In this document: positions 18,028 through 25,966 of the stretch, piece by piece
Layout: each line of letters opens with the position of its first letter
Position numbering within the stretch: position 1 is the stretch's first letter
Assembly: GCA_003242895.1 (NCBI GenBank)
Contig: QKMY01000060.1
Span: 1-64,000, forward strand
Origin: Candidatus Margulisiibacteriota bacterium
GTDB lineage: Bacteria; Margulisbacteria; Riflemargulisbacteria; GWF2-39-127
Reading direction: 5' to 3'
DNA: 64,000 nt
Made by a program: the position numbers and the translations under genes
The notes under the pieces: generated by a model
What the model was told of the DNA's origin: nothing
Database searches by the model: none
The model's input: only the letters and a program-made list of their open reading frames with translations

Positions 18028-18777
18028 GTGATAGATTTTGAGAGAGTAACAAAAATATTCGATAGCAGGCTTATAATTGATAATGTTGACCTGACAATCA
18101 ACAAAGGAGAGAAAGTCTCTATTATCGGTCCAAGCGGGTGTGGGAAAAGCACTATGCTGCGACTCATCATCGGGCTTCAACCTGTAACTTTTGGACGAGT
18201 CATGATTGAAGGCGATGATGTTGCGAAACTTAGCTCTACGGGACTTGCAAAACTTCGCTTAAAGTTCGGGATGGTATTTCAGTCTTCAGCTCTGTTTGAT
18301 TCTTTGGATGTGGGTAAGAACGTAGGTTTTGGACTGAAACAGAATACGGATTATGATGATAATAAAATTAATAAAATTGTCGCTGAAAAATTGGAGATGG
18401 TTGGTCTTGCCGGTATAGAGAGGACAATGCCATCGGAATTGTCCGGTGGGATGCAGAAACGTGTGGCCCTTGCACGCGCGATTGCAACGAGTCCGAAAAT
18501 ACTTCTTTATGACGAGCCGACAACCGGATTAGATCCTATTACCTCAACTGTCATCGAAAACCTGATAAATAAATTGAATGCTGAGCTTGATGTTACTTCA
18601 ATAGTGGTTACTCATCAGTTGAGCACTATATATAATACTTCAGATAGAATTATCATGATGCATAGCGGGAAGCTGTTCGAAGCCGGAACTCCGGATGAAG
18701 CTAAAAGAAATCAAAATCCTATTATCAACCACTTTTTAAATGGAATAGTGACACCGAGTGAAAGGAAGGAATATTAA
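18028..18777 (+). CDS. mlaF: MlaF-family ABC transporter ATPase
   Basis: Cytoplasmic ATPase driving phospholipid movement through MlaE. Walker A GPSGCGKSTM, Q-loop VFQSSALFDSL, signature LSGGMQKR, Walker B ILLYDEPTTGLDP and the H-loop VVTHQ are all intact. A GTG at 18028 preceded by AGGTGA gives the family start MIDFERVTKIFD, so I prefer it to the TTG at 17983 that overlaps mlaE by 41 bases. 249 residues is normal. The stop shares one base with the mlaD start (TAATG). Confidence 0.94.
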   Translation: MIDFERVTKIFDSRLIIDNVDLTINKGEKVSIIGPSGCGKSTMLRLIIGLQPVTFGRVMIEGDDVAKLSSTGLAKLRLKFGMVFQSSALFDSLDVGKNVGFGLKQNTDYDDNKINKIVAEKLEMVGLAGIERTMPSELSGGMQKRVALARAIATSPKILLYDEPTTGLDPITSTVIENLINKLNAELDVTSIVVTHQLSTIYNTSDRIIMMHSGKLFEAGTPDEAKRNQNPIINHFLNGIVTPSERKEY

Positions 18778-20126
18778 TGAATTTATCGAATGCTACAAAG
18801 GTAGGTATTGTTACTTTTTTATCGGTAATTATTTTAGTTGTCGGACTTCTATGGAAAAGTGGTCTGTATATTAAAGCATACGGTTATCGAATATATGGTA
18901 ATTTTGAGACTGTAAGCGGACTTTTGCTCAGCTCACAGGTACGATATCGAGGTTACCTGGTCGGGTTCGTAGAAAAAATAGAGCCTCAAACACGCAGAAT
19001 AAGGGTTTCGCTTATTATTAAACGAGGAGTTGTACTTCCAGCAAGTTCAAGGCTCAGAGTCTCGTTTGATGGGCTGATAGGTGAAAAATATATGGATATT
19101 CTCGCTGAAGTTCCTACAGATGAAGTTTTAAAAGCAGGCACAGTATTGCCTGGCTATGCGTCTAGGGGCCTCGTGGATTTTGTCGATATCGGGACACAGA
19201 ACCTGGAAGAAACCAAGAAAATGTTGGAAACACTGCGCAATATAATTACTTCGCCAGAAGTTGAAAAATCGATTAAAGATACAATATTAAGGCTTGATAC
19301 CATCACCATAAGATTTGATGAAATACTCTCGAGTGTCAGCAAATTTACGTCATCAGAAGAAGTATCAGGATTAAAAGATAGTTTGTCTAGTATTTCTCTC
19401 TTTGTTAATGATTTGAGGAAAAAGCTTCTTAATCCGGAAGCTGTTAATGATGTTCACGCTATTTTGAAAAATACTGATAGTGCAATGAAAAATATCAAAG
19501 AAGCCTCAGATAAAATTAATAGTATTTTTGGATCTGTTGATGGAATGATGCAAGAGAAAGGAACTACTACTGATATTACCGGGCTGCTTAAAGATACAAG
19601 AGAGACAATTCAAAGTGTTAATAAATTACTTTCTGAGCCGGAGGTAAAAACAACTATCAAAAAGACGAATCTGGCACTTGATAAGACAAATAGAATTCTT
19701 AGCACCATAGAAAACACTGAATTTGTTCCTTATGCCAGTTATAATAATAGAACCAAAAACAGTAATAACTTCTATGATCTAGGGTTTGACGTGAAATATG
19801 CAGATATTTATTCAACAGGTATTGGCCTGAGCAATCGTAGTGGAAAAGATAAGCTGGATTACTTACAACAGGGTATACAGTTGAATCAGGATATTGTTGG
19901 TCGTGTAGGGATAATGAGATCATTAACCGGCTTTGGTTTGGATTACAAAAAATATGAGTCTCTCCATGTGTCAATTGATTTTCCATACGATAAAGGCCTT
20001 AATCTTGACTGTCGAGTGAAGTATAGTCCGTTTAATAAAGGCGTGTTCGAGAAACTATACTTAATGTTGGGGCAAGAGAGTGTTTTTCGCGAGAATTCTT
20101 CTTTTGTATTTGGAATAGGATTTTAG
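18777..20126 (+). CDS. mlaD: Long MCE-domain protein MlaD with a C-terminal outer-membrane-barrel-like tail
   Basis: Periplasmic lipid-channel subunit. One N-terminal membrane helix (about 8-28), one MCE domain (about 37-118; SGLLLSSQVRYRGYLVG and VSFDGLIGEKYMDIL), a long helical stretch (about 130-315) and then about 130 residues of alternating beta strands (318-449) ending in FVFGIGF. That ending, with an aromatic last residue, resembles outer-membrane barrel C-termini. In Veillonella parvula, MlaEFD with a long MlaD bearing a C-terminal barrel forms a trans-envelope bridge; this protein has the same layout and the same lack of MlaABC. AAGGAAGG precedes ATG 18777. The MCE call is firm; the barrel is an inference. 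Confidence 0.9.
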   Translation: MNLSNATKVGIVTFLSVIILVVGLLWKSGLYIKAYGYRIYGNFETVSGLLLSSQVRYRGYLVGFVEKIEPQTRRIRVSLIIKRGVVLPASSRLRVSFDGLIGEKYMDILAEVPTDEVLKAGTVLPGYASRGLVDFVDIGTQNLEETKKMLETLRNIITSPEVEKSIKDTILRLDTITIRFDEILSSVSKFTSSEEVSGLKDSLSSISLFVNDLRKKLLNPEAVNDVHAILKNTDSAMKNIKEASDKINSIFGSVDGMMQEKGTTTDITGLLKDTRETIQSVNKLLSEPEVKTTIKKTNLALDKTNRILSTIENTEFVPYASYNNRTKNSNNFYDLGFDVKYADIYSTGIGLSNRSGKDKLDYLQQGIQLNQDIVGRVGIMRSLTGFGLDYKKYESLHVSIDFPYDKGLNLDCRVKYSPFNKGVFEKLYLMLGQESVFRENSSFVFGIGF

Positions 20127-20182
20127 TAAGGTTTTTTTCTGACAATAATAGTTATTTCTGAAAAACCATCGGATAATAATTT

Positions 20183-20213
20183 TTGTATTTAATGATTAAT
20201 ATGATAATATAAT
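20183..20213 (+). promoter_or_regulatory. Possible promoter of the fapA gene
   Basis: TTGTAT (20183-20188) and a perfect TATAAT (20208-20213), spaced 19 bp, about 70 bases before the fapA ATG. The spacing is slightly long and the region is very AT-rich, so chance is possible. Confidence 0.35.
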
Positions 20214-20282
20214 AACAATGGGTAATATTTAGTACATTTAATGTATATTATAAATATTAGATGATGGAAACTAAGTGATCAG

Positions 20283-21659
20283 ATGTTAATAAGATTTAGT
20301 GATGATAGGTTACATGCTGATATTAGTGTAGGCAGTGATGAGATAGATGCTGCTACTGAAGATAAACTTTATCAATTTCTCAAAGCTAAAGGCATTGGGT
20401 ATGGTATATTGACGGCCAATGTTACAAGAATTATTGCAGAGAAAATATCCAATAAATATGTTCGGATAGCTGAAGGTAAACCTCCGCAAAGTGGCAAGGA
20501 TACAGAATTTATCTTGTTTTTTAAGAACGAGATTAAAGCGGAAAAACCAAGAGAACGGGAAAATGGATCGGTAGATCATAGAGATCTTGGTTATGTTATT
20601 CCAGTAAAAAAAGGCGGCAGATTAATTGAGATTATCCCACCTTCAAAAGGGGTACAGGGTATAGATGTTTTCGGCAGTATAATCCCGGTAGTTGATGGAA
20701 ATACATTCTGTATAGCGATTGGTGAAAATACGAGCCTATCAGAGGATGGCCGGTATGTTTATGCTGAAGCTGATGGTGCGGCATCTTTTTTAAATCAAGA
20801 GGCGAAAGTTACGACTACACTTCTCATTAAATCTGATATCGATTACTCGGTAGGAAATATTCGCTTTCCAGGGGATATAACAATTTGTGGTAGCGTTAAA
20901 GATGGATTTACCGTAATATCCGAAGGAAATATTTTGATCCTTAAGGATATAATTAATGCAACTGTCGAGACAAAAGGTTCAATAGTTATTAAAGGTGGAA
21001 TAAACAATAAAACCGGCGGTCATGTGAAGGCCGTTAAAGATATCGAGGTAAACTTTATTCAATTTGGCAAAGTTCATGCAGGAGAGAAGCTTATTGTTGA
21101 AAAAGAAATTATGTATAGTAACGTTGTAGCGGGTGCGCTGTTAACCAACGATGGCAAAGATAGCCGGATATTAGGCAGTAATATTAAGTGTTATGGCAAA
21201 ATAATCGCATATGATCTCGGTTCTAGAAAAGAAGCGAGTAAAATGGTGATCACCTTATCTGAAAATTTGGAATTATTGGAAGCAATTGAAAATATCGGGA
21301 TTAAAATCCAAGCAAATAAATCTGAATTAGTTGGGATAGATACGGAAGTAAAGTATATTGAACAATACCTGGCTGCTCCTAATTTAGCCTCAGATGAGTT
21401 CCATGAGTTCGAAAAAATTTATGAAGATTTTAACCAAAAGAAGTTGGAAGTTGAAAAAAATAATATGTATTTAGAAGAAGAAAAGAATAAAATACTTAAC
21501 TACATTAAAGAAAAAGGCAAACCAATGATCCATGTCAAGAATTCTATCTTTCCGGGGGTTACGTTGCAGTTTTCGACGAGGAAACTTGATATTACCTCTG
21601 AAAAAAGAAGAATTAGGATTTTCGAAGAAAATAATGTAATTAATTTTAGGCCTTTGTAA
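20283..21659 (+). CDS. FapA/DUF342 family protein
   Basis: 458 residues matching the DUF342 (flagellar assembly protein A) family: GYVIPVKKGGRLIEIIPPSKGVQGIDVFG is the family core, split here only by my reading, followed by a repetitive beta-helix-like region (NIRFPGDITICGSVKDGF, SEGNILILKDIINATVE, GSIVIKGGINNK) and a C-terminal coiled coil (about 340-410). These proteins are cytoplasmic or membrane-associated polymer-like proteins of poorly known function, found in flagellated and non-flagellated bacteria. No flagellar gene is in the window. Start ATG 20283 has no strong Shine-Dalgarno. It stands alone between mlaD and the minus-strand yfcE. Confidence 0.85.
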   Translation: MLIRFSDDRLHADISVGSDEIDAATEDKLYQFLKAKGIGYGILTANVTRIIAEKISNKYVRIAEGKPPQSGKDTEFILFFKNEIKAEKPRERENGSVDHRDLGYVIPVKKGGRLIEIIPPSKGVQGIDVFGSIIPVVDGNTFCIAIGENTSLSEDGRYVYAEADGAASFLNQEAKVTTTLLIKSDIDYSVGNIRFPGDITICGSVKDGFTVISEGNILILKDIINATVETKGSIVIKGGINNKTGGHVKAVKDIEVNFIQFGKVHAGEKLIVEKEIMYSNVVAGALLTNDGKDSRILGSNIKCYGKIIAYDLGSRKEASKMVITLSENLELLEAIENIGIKIQANKSELVGIDTEVKYIEQYLAAPNLASDEFHEFEKIYEDFNQKKLEVEKNNMYLEEEKNKILNYIKEKGKPMIHVKNSIFPGVTLQFSTRKLDITSEKRRIRIFEENNVINFRPL

Positions 21660-21791
21660 ACCGGAATTTGTTTAAATAATGCAATTAATTTCTCCTGAGT
21701 AACTCCCACTTAGATTCTGTCGACTTTAATCCTGGTAACTAAAAAGAATTCTTTGGCTTAAACTGGTCAAAAATGTCAACTAACTATTCTT

Positions 21792-22334
21792 TTAGTCAAT
21801 ATTATATGTTTGAATTATTGATCCGCTAGTGCTATTGATGAGATGAAGTTTTGTATCCTCTAAAATCATCACTGTTGGTGTTTTTTCGTTATTTTTCGGG
21901 GATGCCGGTGATCCGGGGTTAATGAAATATATCCCGTCTTCTTTAAGGTAGTTATAGATATGAGTATGTCCGGAGATCAGGATATCTGCCCGTAATTCTT
22001 TTGCCAGTAATTTTTTTGATATGTAAGATAAATATATGTCGCCATGAGTAAAAACAATTCTTTTTTTATCGAAGGTTACTGTTCCATATGGATGGGACAT
22101 CATTCCGTCAGGAATCTCCTGGGCCATATATTTATCGCAGTTTCCTCGGGCAGCATAAATCGGAATGGTAGTAGTTGTCAGGGATGACGTGAAGGATTTC
22201 ATGTTGGCGTAATCAGCACCGTAAAGGATGTCTCCTGCGTGAATGATGGCGTCAACATCGAGAAAGATATAATTTCGGATGTATTCCCATGCGGAATAAT
22301 CACCATGAGTATCGGATATAATTCCAAGTTTCAT
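21792..22334 (-). CDS. YfcE/MJ0936-family metallophosphoesterase
   Basis: Small calcineurin-like phosphodiesterase of 180 residues. Metal ligands are visible in order: GIISDTHGD (Asp, His), IHAGDILYG (Asp), ARGNCD (Asn), FTHGDIYL (His) and ISGHTHIYN (two His). INPGSPASPKN is the conserved closing motif of the YfcE family. Members hydrolyse phosphodiester model substrates; the physiological substrate is generally unknown. It begins four bases after the prepilin peptidase gene on the same strand and is probably co-transcribed with it, though no functional link is evident. Confidence 0.93.
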   Translation of the reverse strand: MKLGIISDTHGDYSAWEYIRNYIFLDVDAIIHAGDILYGADYANMKSFTSSLTTTTIPIYAARGNCDKYMAQEIPDGMMSHPYGTVTFDKKRIVFTHGDIYLSYISKKLLAKELRADILISGHTHIYNYLKEDGIYFINPGSPASPKNNEKTPTVMILEDTKLHLINSTSGSIIQTYNID

Positions 22335-22338
22335 TGTA

Positions 22339-22917
22339 TTACCAGGTAAAGGGTATTTTTAAAATATTAAATTTTAATAGGGATGCTACGAACCCCATAG
22401 CAATTGCAATACTATATGTGAATGTCGCAGATTTTTTTTTGTCAGGAAATATGAGTGGCATTCGATAGAGCAGTTTATTTTTTAAACTTATAAAGAATAT
22501 AATAATTTGAGACCTTTTTCTTTTTGTTACGATATCATTTATTATTAGAAAAAAGCTGCATATTCCTCCGGCTATCAATGTATACAAAATGCACCAAATA
22601 ATGAAGTGAGAACCCATAAATGCGCCTATTGCCCCCATAAGCTTAGCATCTCCGCCACCAAACCATCCGAAGGCAAAAAGAATAAAGAAGACAACGAGTG
22701 CAATAATAAGTCCCGAGAAACTGAAAATAAAGCCTTCTGCAATTGCTCGAAGGGAAAAATTGTTTAAAGAAAAATAGATCATGTTGAACAAGAGTCCGCA
22801 GCATATGGCTGGTAAAGTCAAAATATTGTATATTTTTCTTGTGGCTAAGTCAGTGATAACAGAGATTGTTATTATAATTGTGACGAGAATAACTTTAGAA
22901 AATATTAATACGTCCAT
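22339..22917 (-). CDS. Type IV/Flp prepilin peptidase, TadV/CpaA type (A24)
   Basis: Aspartic membrane protease that removes the Flp prepilin leader. 192 residues with about six hydrophobic helices. The two catalytic Asp are visible in SVITDLATRKIYN and in the GxGD-type motif GWFGGGDAKLMGAIGA. It lacks the N-terminal methyltransferase domain of PilD, as is usual for the CpaA/TadV branch. The substrate genes, two tandem Flp pilins, lie just upstream on the same strand behind a terminator. The remaining Tad machinery (TadA, TadB/C, RcpA, TadZ) is not in the window. Confidence 0.9.
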   Translation of the reverse strand: MDVLIFSKVILVTIIITISVITDLATRKIYNILTLPAICCGLLFNMIYFSLNNFSLRAIAEGFIFSFSGLIIALVVFFILFAFGWFGGGDAKLMGAIGAFMGSHFIIWCILYTLIAGGICSFFLIINDIVTKRKRSQIIIFFISLKNKLLYRMPLIFPDKKKSATFTYSIAIAMGFVASLLKFNILKIPFTW

Positions 22918-22960
22918 TTTTGTTTTATTTACTAGACCTTTTGAGATTAAGTAAGAAAAT

Positions 22961-22999
22961 AAAAAAGGAAGCCCTATCGAGATGGTAGGGCTTCCTTTT
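22961..22999 (-). terminator. Intrinsic terminator after the Flp pilin genes
   Basis: Minus-strand hairpin: AAGGAAGCCCTA pairs with its complement across a loop of about 9 nt, flanked by T runs on the minus strand. It lies just past the stop of the 56-aa pilin, so abundant pilin mRNA would end here while a minority could read into the prepilin peptidase gene. Confidence 0.85.
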
Positions 23000-23003
23000 A
23001 ATA

Positions 23004-23174
23004 CTAGGTACCTGCGATGTTGCCGCCGACAGCTTTCATTTTGTTGCTTACTGTCCCTCCAAGGAAGGTTAATGCAACGATAGCTGCAACTGCGATTAAA
23101 GCTGCAATAAGAGCATATTCAACTAGCCCTTGTCCTTCTTCATCTTTAATAAAATTAGCTATTACTGATAACAT
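23004..23174 (-). CDS. Flp/Fap-type pilin, copy 1 (56 aa)
   Basis: Short major pilin of the tight-adherence family. Residues 11-40 contain DEEGQGLVEYALIAALIAVA: the prepilin peptidase cuts after the Gly preceding LVEYALI, and the following hydrophobic helix forms the filament core. GGTVSNKMKAVGG completes the short tail. A strong AGAGGTGG Shine-Dalgarno precedes the ATG at 23174. It is nearly identical over its core to the second copy 87 bases upstream, differing mainly at the N- and C-termini (ends in IAGT here, IATDT there), so a recent tandem duplication is likely. Confidence 0.93.
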   Translation of the reverse strand: MLSVIANFIKDEEGQGLVEYALIAALIAVAAIVALTFLGGTVSNKMKAVGGNIAGT

Positions 23175-23261
23175 GGTATCCACCTCTTTTCTGTAAGGTA
23201 ATATTTTTATTTTATCATAATAATATATAAATGCAAAAATTTAATAATTTGGGTCAAGCTT

Positions 23262-23444
23262 TCATGTGTCTGTAGCGATGTTGTCGCCGATAGCTCTCAT
23301 TTTGTTGCTCACTGTCCCTCCAAGGAAGGTTAATGCAACGATAGCTGCAACTGCGATTAAGGCTGCAATAAGGGCATATTCAACTAACCCTTGTCCTTCT
23401 TCATTTTTAATAAAATCAGCTAGTAACTCTGTCATGGATTTCAC
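23262..23444 (-). CDS. Flp/Fap-type pilin, copy 2 (60 aa)
   Basis: Second Flp-type pilin. The leader MKSMTELLADFIKNEEGQG is followed by LVEYALIAALIAVAAIVALT, the cleavage region and hydrophobic helix of the class, then GGTVSNKMRAIGDN. GGAGGTG precedes ATG 23444, with an alternative in-frame ATG three codons later. It is the promoter-proximal copy; the 56-aa copy follows on the same strand, then a terminator and the prepilin peptidase. Having two nearly identical pilins may raise dosage or give a major and a minor subunit. Confidence 0.93.
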   Translation of the reverse strand: MKSMTELLADFIKNEEGQGLVEYALIAALIAVAAIVALTFLGGTVSNKMRAIGDNIATDT

Positions 23445-23906
23445 CTCCTAATCATTTGTACTATTACTTCAACAAAAAAAGTATATATTTTTGTTTTATT
23501 CAGCCATCCAGTGTGATTGAAAAGGATTAATCATTTTTTGTGCCAATGTGAGAAAAGATTATATTAACTGAAGGATTGTTCGTTATGCCGTCCACAATCA
23601 CGTAATTATTTTTGTAACGGGATGGCTGGTATGAAAAGTAAGCTCAGCGGTGGCATCTGTATGTGGGATTATGCTGCATGGAGATGATCACATTGTTGCA
23701 TTATGCTAATATCGTTGTTCTTCTGTGATCATAACGGTCTTTGACAACGAAAAAAGAAGGGAAGGCATGGGAACTTAAAACTAATTGCCTGGGTCAAAGG
23801 GGGTTTTAATAAAGAATGTGGTAAGTCGAGATGTTTTTTGTAGTTACCGGGAAGCGATAATGTGAGATCTCGTTAAAAGCTTTTTAATCTATAAAATAAA
23901 AATAGA
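23445..23906 (-). other. Gene-free interval upstream of the pilin genes
   Basis: No coding sequence is supported. It must hold the pilin promoter near its left end (minus-strand TATACT-like box around 23485). Two inverted repeats are visible: AGCCATCC near 23503 with GGATGGCT near 23623, and ATGATCAC near 23683 with GTGATCAT near 23727. Nothing matches a known RNA family by eye. Confidence 0.4.
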
Positions 23907-23932
23907 TATAGCCTGATAATTATCAGGCTATA
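23907..23932 (-). terminator. Intrinsic terminator after rpmB
   Basis: A perfect 26-bp self-complementary sequence centred on AATT (arms TATAGCCTGATAA), followed on the minus strand by a T-rich tract. It lies 27 bases past the rpmB stop. Confidence 0.75.
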
Positions 23933-23959
23933 GTAACTATTAATTTGGCAATCCAAGTA

Positions 23960-24151
23960 TTAGAAGGTTTTTTCGAGCTTATTTGTCTTTATACAAGATG
24001 TGCAAGCTTTTACTTTTTTCTTAATACCTTTTACAAGAATTGTTATTGCTTGTATATTAGGGTACCATTTTCTTCTGGTTTTTTTATTAGAATGACTTAC
24101 TGCATTTCCGAATATCGGACCTTTTCCACAAATATCACATTTTTTTGACAT
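23960..24151 (-). CDS. rpmB: 50S ribosomal protein L28, zinc-binding form
   Basis: 63-residue L28 of the large subunit. MSKKCDICGKGPIFGNAVSHSNKK is the diagnostic N-terminus, followed by the RRKWYPNIQ rRNA-binding block. Cysteines at 5, 8, 50 and 53 form two CxxC pairs, the C+ (zinc-ribbon) version rather than the cysteine-free paralogue. GGGAGG precedes the ATG at 24151. It is a single-gene unit with its own terminator; the companion rpmG is not adjacent. Confidence 0.97.
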   Translation of the reverse strand: MSKKCDICGKGPIFGNAVSHSNKKTRRKWYPNIQAITILVKGIKKKVKACTSCIKTNKLEKTF

Positions 24152-24569
24152 TTAACTGCCTCCCATGCATTTCATTAGCGAGAAAAAATTATATCACAGC
24201 GTATTTTTATTAACAATGGTTAATTTTAAAAGAAATTCCTTGATTTCTTAGTAAAGTATTTTTTCGGATATTATTCGGCAATAGGTTCAAAAATCCTGTA
24301 ATAGAAATATTCGTATCTGTATTTCAGATTTCAGCTAATTTGGGCAACCGTGCATTTTTATATACTCCTGCGAATGGAAATATTTAGACAACCAATGCAA
24401 TTTTATGTTACTATCAATGAACGTATCAAAAATATATTTATTATTGAAGCGTAGCGTTTATTATGGATGGATTTGCTTTGATGCTCATAAAATTAGCTTG
24501 AAGCGCTTACCTGATACAACCATCCGTTGAAGTCACATTTAAAATAATAAAAAATAATGGGGAATTGTC
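24152..24569 (+). promoter_or_regulatory. Gene-free interval with a possible fakA promoter
   Basis: Contains the rpmB Shine-Dalgarno at its left end and a possible promoter for fakA: TAGACA (24385-24390), 18 bp, TACTAT (24409-24414), about 155 bases before the gene. The leader holds an inverted repeat, GGATGG (24465-24470) with CCATCC (24520-24525). No ORF or known RNA was recognised. Confidence 0.35.
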
Positions 24570-25508
24570 ATGTCAAGAACAAGCTTAAAAGAATGTGATG
24601 GAATAAGGCTGAAAAATTTTATTATTGCAGGAGCTAAATGGGTTTATCATCATAAAGATCATCTTGATGAGATTAATTATTTCCCTGTTCCGGATGCTGA
24701 TACCGGCGCTAACATGTATCTTACCTTTACTTCGATCCTTAATGAAATCAGAAAAGTTGAAAATCCTTATTTGACCTCTTCGATTGCCCGAGCTGCCGCT
24801 TTAGGCGGATTGATGGGGAGTAAAGGAAATTCAGGACTGATCCTGTCCCAGTTTTTTAGAGGGTTTTCTGAGTCAATCGGAGATAAAGAAGTGCTCGATG
24901 CCGAAGATATTGCCAATGCTTTTTATAGAGCTGCCCAGACGGCGCGCGAAGGAATCCTAAGCCCAAAGGATGGTACCATCCTAAGCGTAGCATATGATGG
25001 AGCTAACGCTGCATTAGCAAGTATAAGCAAAAGCGAAGATCTTATCGAAGTGATGACAAGTTTTTATGACGGTGCTTGTGAATCTCTTGAAAAAACAAAA
25101 ACTTTATTGCCTGAACTCAGAAAAGCCGGAGTTGTTGATGCTGGAGGTAAAGGGCTGGTTCTCTTTTTTGAAGGTATGCTGCGCTTGGCTACCGCTAGGT
25201 CAGTTAAAGATGTGCCTGTGATAGATTCTCAGGAAATACCGGACAAGGCTAAAGAGGGAAAAACTATTACTCATCAGTTTTGTACTACGTTTATTATTCA
25301 AAAGAATCTCGATATCGATGATAATCATATCAAAAAAATTATTAAGTCATACGGAGATAGTGTTATTGTCGATAAAGGCATCGATAATTTTGCCAAGATA
25401 TACATTCATACCAATAACCCTGATCAAGTTCTGGAGAAAGCTTCTGAACTGGGAAAGATAACCAACGTTATGATTGATGATATGAAGAAGCAAATTGTTG
25501 ATCTATGA
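24570..25508 (+). CDS. FakA-like DAK2-domain protein (YloV family), short form
   Basis: 312 residues. The N-terminal DAK2/DhaL nucleotide-binding domain (about 10-205) has the metal/ATP motif PVPDADTGANM and GGLMGSKGNSGLILSQ. The middle domain follows (about 230-312). Full-length FakA fatty-acid kinases are about 550 residues, so the C-terminal part is missing or was never present. FakA normally works with a FakB (DegV) fatty-acid-binding protein to phosphorylate fatty acids. Here the stop overlaps the start of a degV-like sequence (ATGA), but that gene is broken. GGGGAATTG precedes ATG 24570. Function as a complete kinase is therefore uncertain. Confidence 0.85.
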   Translation: MSRTSLKECDGIRLKNFIIAGAKWVYHHKDHLDEINYFPVPDADTGANMYLTFTSILNEIRKVENPYLTSSIARAAALGGLMGSKGNSGLILSQFFRGFSESIGDKEVLDAEDIANAFYRAAQTAREGILSPKDGTILSVAYDGANAALASISKSEDLIEVMTSFYDGACESLEKTKTLLPELRKAGVVDAGGKGLVLFFEGMLRLATARSVKDVPVIDSQEIPDKAKEGKTITHQFCTTFIIQKNLDIDDNHIKKIIKSYGDSVIVDKGIDNFAKIYIHTNNPDQVLEKASELGKITNVMIDDMKKQIVDL

Positions 25509-25926
25509 ATATAGGGCTTGTTATTGATTCAACGATCGGTATCCCTTATGAAATTGTAAAGAAATACGCAGTTCGTACTGTAAGGTGTTCGACTCATTTC
25601 CTGTGTCTATCTGTTCAGCAATAAAACTAATTGTAGCGCTGAAAAGCCTTGAACATTCGGGCTCATTGAATGATATCAAAATGATATTTGCGGAAGAAAC
25701 CAGAAATGTTCTAAAAGAGATTGAAAAGTTATTTAAAACATGGAAGAATAGTTCTTGAGAACTTGAATATGTCGGGCTTGCTTATAGTAATTCGGATACT
25801 CTGGTCCCAGAACTTGAAACTGTTGTTAAACTGTACTATCCTCATGTTGATCTGGTAATTGTTCAGTTAAGCCCTGTTGTCGGATGCCATGCCGGACCAG
25901 GACTCATAGGCTTTGCAGTTTACTAA
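25505..25926 (+). pseudogene. Degraded degV/fakB-like fatty-acid-binding protein gene
   Basis: The DNA after fakA encodes scattered DegV pieces. Frame 2 from ATG 25505 gives MNIGLVIDSTIGIPYEIVKKY, the DegV start, and stops after about 39 codons. Frame 1 carries a helical stretch (about 25585-25755), a TGA at 25756-25758, then an open run (25759-25923) ending in LSPVVGCHAGPGLIGFAVY, which matches the DegV C-terminus (xGPGxHxGPGxxGxxxx type). At least one frameshift, one nonsense codon and a large loss (about 420 bases against roughly 840 expected) are needed. It overlaps fakA by four bases, as an intact fakA-degV pair would. Confidence 0.82.
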
Positions 25927-25966
25927 ATCCGAAAAAGATATTTTGCTTTTTATAAGATAAACAATC

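Noticed and set aside
24285-24310. GGTTCAAAAATCC resembling a tRNA T-arm
   Set aside because: Loop length is wrong (9 instead of 7) and no acceptor, D or anticodon arms can be drawn around it.
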